DNA of 64,000 nucleotides, taken from contig CM042985.1 of assembly GCA_023678885.1 (NCBI GenBank), positions 31,320,465-31,384,464 on the forward strand, in the 5' to 3' direction. A program made the translations under genes and the position numbers. Positions within the stretch are counted from its first letter, which is position 1. The number at the start of each line of letters is the position of its first letter. Source of the stretch: Pogostemon cablin. Its lineage: Eukaryota; Streptophyta; Magnoliopsida; Lamiales; Lamiaceae. Shown piece by piece: positions 58,926 through 64,000 of the stretch. The notes beneath the pieces were generated by a model. It ran no database searches, was not told the origin of the DNA, and was given only the letters and a program-made list of their open reading frames with translations.

Positions 58926-60176
58926 GCTGGCCATGTTCAAGTTTTAGATTGCATTACAGAAGAAACACGGCCTCTTTTAGACTGTGTGAGGTTGGCATGG
59001 CCGTGTTCCTGAAAAATTCAAAAATTGCAAGAAAAAAGCCCATTCCCACTAAAGCCCATGATTCAATTTAGCCATAATCCCTTTGATCCTCCACCACTAT
59101 AAATACTCTTATTTTCAAATTTTGATGGGGAGAATAAGATTTCGTTTCATTTTGGAGGCTACACACACTTTCTCTCTTCTCCATTTTTATTTTTCTTCAC
59201 ATCATTCCACAAACCCATCTTCTAATCATTTACCCATCTATCAATTTGGTGTTTGGAGACTACTTGGAACTAAGACAAGAGGTGAAAATCAAGAAGAATT
59301 GAAGATCTTCAACAAGAAATTGAAGGGGAGTTTTAATTATTTTTGTATTTTCATTTGAAATTTTAGACTCCATGGATTATTGTAATGAATTATTAATTTA
59401 TTTTGTTACTTTAATTATGATAGGCTAATCCCTCTTGTGGGGTTAGAGACATTATTAGTGCTTAATGTTTATTTTATTATGCAAATTAAATATGGTTTAG
59501 ACATGATTTGGTATTTGATAATTTTATTTCTTGTGGTATATTTCTACAACGAACGAGTATTCTTCCTCGTGAGTTTAAAAAATACTCAAACAACGGTTCG
59601 GTGAAGTAATGAAGTTTAAATTGTGGTTTTTAAGTAACATTAATTGTGCGTTTTAAACGGCTTAGGCCGGTTTTGGACGATTTGGCAATTTTACTAATAG
59701 TCGCCTAGTCTTGTAAAAAAGTTTGTAATCCTTGATATAATACATATATGGAGGGTTAGACTAGCTAATTAGTCAGGATTTTATCGGGCTACATAGATGA
59801 GAGAGAAATAAAAAAGATAAAAAGCATTGAAGTAAGAAGAAAAGAAGCTGCAACACGTGTGGTAAGAGTGAAGGATAACAATATTAATAGAATTTCTTTT
59901 CTTTACTTTTTGTTGCAGGAGTGAATGAATAACTATGAGTAATTACTAAACTACTTGAACACTAACATGTATAAATGTAATATAACAATAAAAATTAGCA
60001 GTGTGGTCGATGCAGTTTCAACCGTGAAAATGAAACCGCACCATAAAGTACAGTGTGGTTTTCCCTTAAATTACAAATTGTAATTTATCTAAATAATTGT
60101 ATATAGTGGTGCGGTAAAGTTTGGTGCGGGCGGGTTTTGCAGTTTTTAAAATTTTTTGCCCAGCACTATTGTTTAG

Positions 60177-60755
60177 AATTGATTTCATGGAAGTCCCCCT
60201 CATAAATTATAAAGTGGATAAGATAATTTTTGAGATTGTTGGTTAATATATGAATTTTTTTTTTTGGTATTGAAGATAAATATAGGATAGACGAAAATAG
60301 AAGGTGTAAAGAAAAATGTGAGACGAATGAAGTATTTTTTAATTAAATCACAAATTATTATAAAATAATTTATTATGCTTGTTAAGCTAATTGGGCGGCT
60401 ATTAGGCCCAACAGTAGGTCCTCTGTCTTCTGAAGTGATGGGCTGGTTCATTTATTGAGGCCCAAGCCCTATGCTTCTTCATTCTTCTAGAAACCCAATG
60501 AATTCAATCATTACATCTCTCGTTCTACTCTCCTATTTGACTTGTGCTCGTTGATCCCCAACTGAGCAAGTTAAAATGGTCCCTTTATTTATTTATTTAT
60601 TTTTATAAAAGATCCTTTTTTTTCCCCCTAGAAATAAGCTTATTTTAATCACAAATCTACAATTCCAACACCGATACTCCTCATTGCACAGAAATCAAAC
60701 CATTAAAATTTTTTTCAATATTATAATAATAACAAAACAACAATAGAAATTGATA
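60177..60755. other. Intergenic DNA
   Basis: No gene is recognised. The 83-codon minus frame at 60200-60451 has no domain. Poly-T runs are present near 60250 and 60610. Confidence 0.5.
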
Positions 60756-60977
60756 CTCCCTTCGTCCCACTCTAAGGGTAGTTTTTACTTTTTGACACGT
60801 GAATTAAGAAGTATTATTAATGTGTAGTGGGTAGTTGTATTAGTGGGAGTATGAGTCCCATATTTTAATTGTATTAGTGGGTGTATGTGAGTCCCATGTG
60901 TGTAAAAAAAGAAAGTGGACTCTTGGGGTGGGACAACCAAAATGGAAAAAAGAGACTTTTAGGTGGGACGTAGGGAG
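60756..60977. mobile_element. Stowaway-type MITE
   Basis: Left CTCCCTTCGTCCCAC and right GTGGGACGTAGGGAG are good inverse matches, flanked by TA (60754-60755 and 60978-60979). The interior contains a GTGGGTAGTTGTATTAGTGG-like block partly duplicated. Confidence 0.88.
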
Positions 60978-60994
60978 TACTAGAATTTAGTGAA

Positions 60995-61175
60995 AGATTT
61001 GTGAGAGAGCGTCTCACGTAAGTGTTTATGTAAGTGGATAAAAAAGTAATAACTTTTATAATAAAAATTGATATTAAGTTAATAAAAAGTAATAATATTT
61101 TATAGCGAAAGCGATAATACTTTTTAAAAATGTAAAATGGTATTACGTGAAACGGTCTAAAGCAAGATCTACTAT
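60995..61175. mobile_element. MITE of the TGAGACGG type
   Basis: Left TGAGAGAGCGTCTCACGTAAG and right GTGAAACGGTCTAAAGCAAG are inverse, with AAAAGTAATAA words inside, as at 5965-6175. Confidence 0.55.
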
Positions 61176-61627
61176 AGAATTTATTATTATTATTATTATT
61201 TTAAACAATTATATTAAATCGTCTTACGAAATGTGTTTTTTAGACGGATAAAAAGTAATGGAGTAATATTTTAATTAAAAAAAATAAGATTTAACTAATG
61301 AAAAGTAATAGTGATGTTGTAAACTATTTTAGGAATAATTCGTAGTATTAATGAAAGTGATAATTAATTAAGAAAACTTAAAACTATGTTACACAAGTAT
61401 TGTCTTACTATAATTATGATGATGAGGAGGAGATTGATACATTAAAAATTTATTCTTTTAGTAATAAATTATTACCCTTTCACGTAAAAAATAATTCATC
61501 TCATGAGCCAAAAAAACCATTTTTTTCTTATATTATTACACTAATTGTCATTTTTTTAAATTTCGTGCTACTAAATACAAACATGTATTTCGAGAATGAA
61601 GGGAGTATCAATTTTTATTCAATGTTA

Positions 61628-62051
61628 CTCCCTCAATCCCATAAATAAATTCACGCTTAATATTTTTGTCCATCTCATTAACAAGTTCAAACCCCAAATG
61701 AAATAGCACATAACAAGTTCAAACCCCAAATGAATTTTAAGAGTAACTCTTGTGAGACGGGTTATTTGTGAGACGGTCGTGAGACGGGTTGACTCATCAC
61801 TAAAGTATGCTTATTGTATAGATAAAATATGCTTATTTGTAGTTAAAATATATGAATAATAAATCATATTATAACACACTAAAATCATACTTTAATGTAT
61901 AATTCAGCATACTTTAGAAAACATACTTTAACAACTATTAAACATACTTTATCTAAATAATAAATATACTTTAACACGTTTCACAAATCGTCTCATTTAA
62001 ATAACGTCTCACAAGAGACTTTGTCGAATTTTAATTATGAGATGGAGGAAG
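61628..62051. mobile_element. Stowaway-type MITE interrupted by another MITE
   Basis: Left CTCCCTCAATCCC and right GAGATGGAGGAAG with TA flanks (61626-61627 and 62052-62053). The middle, 61743-62028, is a separate MITE. The left arm has a direct duplication of AACAAGTTCAAACCCCAAAT. Confidence 0.65.
61743..62028. mobile_element. MITE, copy 2 of a two-copy family
   Basis: The termini AACTCTTGTGAGACGGG and the inverse of CGTCTCACAAGAGACTT are clear, and it aligns with 35782-36062. It is nested inside a Stowaway-type element. Confidence 0.75.
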
Positions 62052-62059
62052 TATTACTT

Positions 62060-62690
62060 TTTATTTATATTACAAATTGTTTACGAAAATAATTCAATAC
62101 ATACTATTAACTATTTTGAGTATATTTATTTATTAAATATTATAGCTTCTTAGTTGTTTTACGGAAGTTTCCTGTGAGACGATCTCTCACACAAGTGTTT
62201 ATCAAAAATTTTATATTCTCTACATCCCAAGTAAAATTTAAAATTTTTCGTTTTTGTTCTTCTCACGTTAAACTTCACCGTAACAATACTACATTACCCT
62301 CTAAAAATTAATAAATTTAGTAAAAAAAAATAACTTTTTCCGTTCTATAGTAATAGTGTAGAATAATATGAGATGGATGAAGTATTTTTTAATAGGGAAG
62401 TCTTGTGTTTCTTTTAATTAGTTATCATTTTCTTTAAAAATATTGTTACTTTTTAATTTGATTATAAATTGTTAATGAAATAGTGCATAAGTTTAATATT
62501 TTTCGTCAATTAAATATATATTTTATTAAATTATTATTATTTTTTATTCATATCACGGGAGTCATTTTAGTTTTTGCCTCTTTTAATTTATTTGTAAAAA
62601 ATTCATTAATGGTCTAGTATTTTATTTTTTTCATTTGATGCACGACAAACAAACAGCTTCAATAAATGTGCCTTCCACCACGTGCTACGT
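62060..62690. other. Upstream region of the PAL gene
   Basis: AT-rich, with a single MITE end (CTGTGAGACGATCTCTCACA near 62173). The proximal 100 bases hold the promoter signals listed next. Confidence 0.5.
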
Positions 62691-62698
62691 CTTATAAA
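62678..62698 (+). promoter_or_regulatory. G-box-like CACGTG and TATA box of PAL
   Basis: CCACCACGTGCTACG (about 62676-62690) contains a CACGTG core; TTATAAAT at about 62692-62699 is a good TATA box about 65 bases before the start codon. CACGTG cores are common bZIP/bHLH sites; use here is inference. Confidence 0.6.
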
Positions 62699-62760
62699 TC
62701 TACGTCCCACCGACTACAAAAATAAAATAAAATACACACACATTCACGTAGCTAGAATAC

Positions 62761-63134
62761 ATGGCTTCTGCGGCGGAGAACGGCCATAACCACGGCGGGG
62801 TTCATGACCCACTGAACTGGGGAGTGGCGGCGGAGTCGTTGAAGGGGAGCCACCTTGATGAGGTGAAGCGGATGGTGGAGGATTTCAGAAGGCCGGTGGT
62901 GAAGCTCGGCCAAGGCACTTTGACTATATCACAGGTGGCGGCGGTTGCCGCCGGGAACAATGCGGTGGTGGTGGAGCTGGCGGAGGCGGCGAGGGCCGGA
63001 GTTAAGGCCAGTAGTGATTGGGTGATGGAGAGTTTGAGTAAAGGGACTGATAGCTATGGAATCACCACTGGTTTTGGCTCCGCCTCTCACCGGAGGACTA
63101 ATCAGGCCGGCGCTCTTCAGAAGGAGCTCATTAG
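62761..63134 (+). CDS. PAL: Phenylalanine ammonia-lyase, exon 1 (partial)
   Basis: PAL deaminates L-phenylalanine to trans-cinnamate, the entry step of phenylpropanoid metabolism, in the cytosol as a tetramer. Exon 1 encodes residues 1-124 plus two bases of an Arg codon. Recognisable blocks are DPLNWGVAAESLKGSHLDEV (16-35), the region before TLTISQVAAVAAG (53-65), and ARAGVKASSDWVMESL to GTDSYGITTGFG (78-106), which includes the conserved catalytic Tyr99. It then reads SHRRTNQAGALQKELIR. The conserved single intron splits the Arg codon (AG|GT at 63134/63135), the known position in plant PAL genes. The MIO-forming Ala-Ser-Gly lies in exon 2, outside the window. The exon is GC-rich, its frame is clean, and a TATA box precedes it, so this is probably a functional gene. 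Which PAL copy it is cannot be decided. Confidence 0.95.
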
Positions 63135-63331
63135 GTAATTATTATTAATACATCTTTCATATATCTTTAAAAATTAAATCACTTCTATTTTATTTTAATT
63201 ATTAATTTTATCAATGTATTTATTGTGGTTCATAGTTATTTATTTATTCATATATCATGCAGTCAAAACAAAGAGGGAAATCTTGCAAATATAGTGAAAC
63301 ATGTTGTGTCTCTAGAAATGCTAAACAATAG

Positions 63332-63475
63332 TAAATATTTAAGCAAAAGCTCCTCGGTCCCCGGACAACACAACCCTCCCCTCTATATTCTATTTAAATA
63401 CATGTATTGATAAGGGTTTAAATTGTAAAGGAGTACGGTATCCCCGAGGACACAAGAGCCTCGCTCAAATATTTA
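63332..63475. mobile_element. Small MITE in the PAL intron
   Basis: Imperfect terminal inverted repeats of about 34 bases: left TAAATATTTAAGCAAAAGCT, right ends CTCGCTCAAATATTTA, with CGGTCCCCGG against CCCCGAGG. It is 144 bp and non-coding. Confidence 0.7.
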
Positions 63476-63481
63476 TGAGTG

Positions 63482-63880
63482 TATATTGGGTGCACCCATA
63501 TGTGTATGACTTTTTATTTTATTTTATATACATGTTATTCTATTTTGTATACGTATTTTGCAATAATTGTGTATTTTTTCAAACTAAGTTTTTCATTAAA
63601 AAAACTAATATCCATTTGTGTAAAACTTTTTATTCAATAGTGTATACATGTTTTTTAATAATTGTATATTTTTTCTCAACACTAATACAACTACCCACTA
63701 CACATTAAAATATTATTTCTCTCACTTTACTATACATTAAATTATTATACTCCTTAATCCACATGCAAAAAGTTAACGGATACCTCTCAAGGGGATAAAG
63801 GGAGTATATTTTTACTCATAATTGTATACGTTTTTGTTTATATTTGTATATGGGTGCACCCTATCTTAAGGTGAACCCGG
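63482..63880. mobile_element. Inverted-repeat element with GGGTGCACCC ends, carrying a MITE half
   Basis: TATTGGGTGCACCCATATG at the left and ATATGGGTGCACCCTAT near 63845-63861 are inverse copies. Between them, 63675-63808 is half of a Stowaway-type sequence (ending AAGGGGATAAAGGGAG). Ends beyond the repeats are uncertain. Confidence 0.55.
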
Positions 63881-64000
63881 GTTCACACTATAATTAGCCA
63901 ATATTTATACAGATTATAGAGGAAAGATAAGTACAAGTGGCTTATAATAAGTTCGGTTCAGATCTCCTGTTACATTTTGGTGTTACATCTCCTGTTACAA

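Larger units (their letters stand above)
36874..59592 (+). mobile_element. LTR retrotransposon C (outermost LTR element), multiply interrupted
   Basis: The 5' LTR begins TGTTTAGCATGC at 36874 and ends near 53883. The 3' LTR begins TGTTTAGCGTGC at 56901 and ends at 59592. The duplication is ACAGT (36869-36873) versus ACGGT (59593-59597). A decayed primer-binding site, TGACATTGTTGCCAGGGGA, is at 53890-53908 (tRNA-Asp type). The polypurine tract AAGTTTGAGGGG lies just before 56901. The 5' LTR is in three pieces (36874-37285, 40557-41672, 53866-53883) and the 3' LTR in two (56901-57254, 58926-59592). The 3' LTR also lacks about 0.5 kb that the 5' copy has. The interior (53909-56900) has a decayed gag-position ORF and no readable protease, reverse transcriptase or integrase, so it is non-autonomous. 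Confidence 0.85.
36807..60168. mobile_element. hAT-type transposon split by the nested LTR cluster
   Basis: The left terminus TAGAGGTGTGCA (36807) and inverse right terminus TAGTGCTGGGCA (ending 60168) match at 9 of 12. The 8-bp target duplication TTGTTTAG is perfect at 36799-36806 and 60169-60176. hAT sequence proper is 36807-36873 plus about 59598-60168, roughly 640 bp, with subterminal GTGCGGTTTT-like words on both sides. No transposase is present. Everything between is later LTR-retrotransposon insertion. Confidence 0.85.
63135..64000 (+). other. PAL intron, 5' part, with small inserted elements
   Basis: The intron starts at GT 63135 and no acceptor leading to exon 2 is seen by 64000, so it is longer than 860 bases. 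It holds the inverted-repeat elements listed next. No coding sequence is visible. Confidence 0.7.

Overview
This window is nuclear DNA of a flowering plant. It is very AT-rich, its genes are sparse and interrupted by GT-AG introns, and most of the sequence is transposable-element DNA. The exon-1 protein of a phenylalanine ammonia-lyase gene at the right end and the other gene remnants look eudicot, perhaps Lamiales; that placement is inference from remembered protein similarity.

Genes. Only two look intact where visible: a 150-residue S40/DUF584 senescence-regulator gene (30305-30757, +) and the first exon of PAL (62761-63134, +), whose second exon lies beyond the window. Three others are broken. 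They are a CXE15-type carboxylesterase first exon with a homopolymer frameshift (743-1445, -), a 5'-truncated GH1 beta-glucosidase pseudogene (3520-4433, +), and a KASI-like 3-oxoacyl-ACP synthase pseudogene (5592-12690, +). The last has a 4.7-kb CACTA transposon in its first intron.

Mobile DNA, left to right: the CACTA element (6192-10922); an internally deleted MULE (about 14246-19835) with a broken transposase, a truncated antisense DUF1985 gene and large inverted arrays of a GGCCGAATAG word; a Pack-MULE-like element (21968-23453) carrying a UPF0496-like gene fragment; a third long-TIR element (about 23691-27263) split by a solo LTR (24894-26867); a 707-bp hAT element with a perfect 8-bp target duplication (31361-32067); and a Pack-MULE-like element (32451-33415) carrying a WRN-type 3'-5' exonuclease fragment. 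Stowaway-type and other MITEs are scattered through the gaps.

The main structure is 36807-60168. A hAT element of about 0.64 kb was invaded by LTR element C (36874-59592). C was then invaded by solo LTR D (37286-40556), which itself holds solo LTR E (38467-40151). C also received LTR element B (41673-53860), which holds full-length element A (44469-51200), and solo LTR F (57255-58925). Every junction has readable termini and a target-site duplication. Some duplications are perfect (ATATC, TGAGT, CTGCA, TTGTTTAG) and the older ones have one mismatch. A, B and C have no visible polymerase. A and C share a gag-position ORF of unknown family. All three share a duplicated polypurine tract with a 1.4-kb 3' module and a small hairpin just before the terminal polypurine tract. 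Several LTRs carry family-specific self-complementary word arrays just upstream of the TATA box. These shared modules are the best candidates for something not well described.

I saw no tRNA, rRNA or CRISPR array, and I had no tool for a systematic RNA search.
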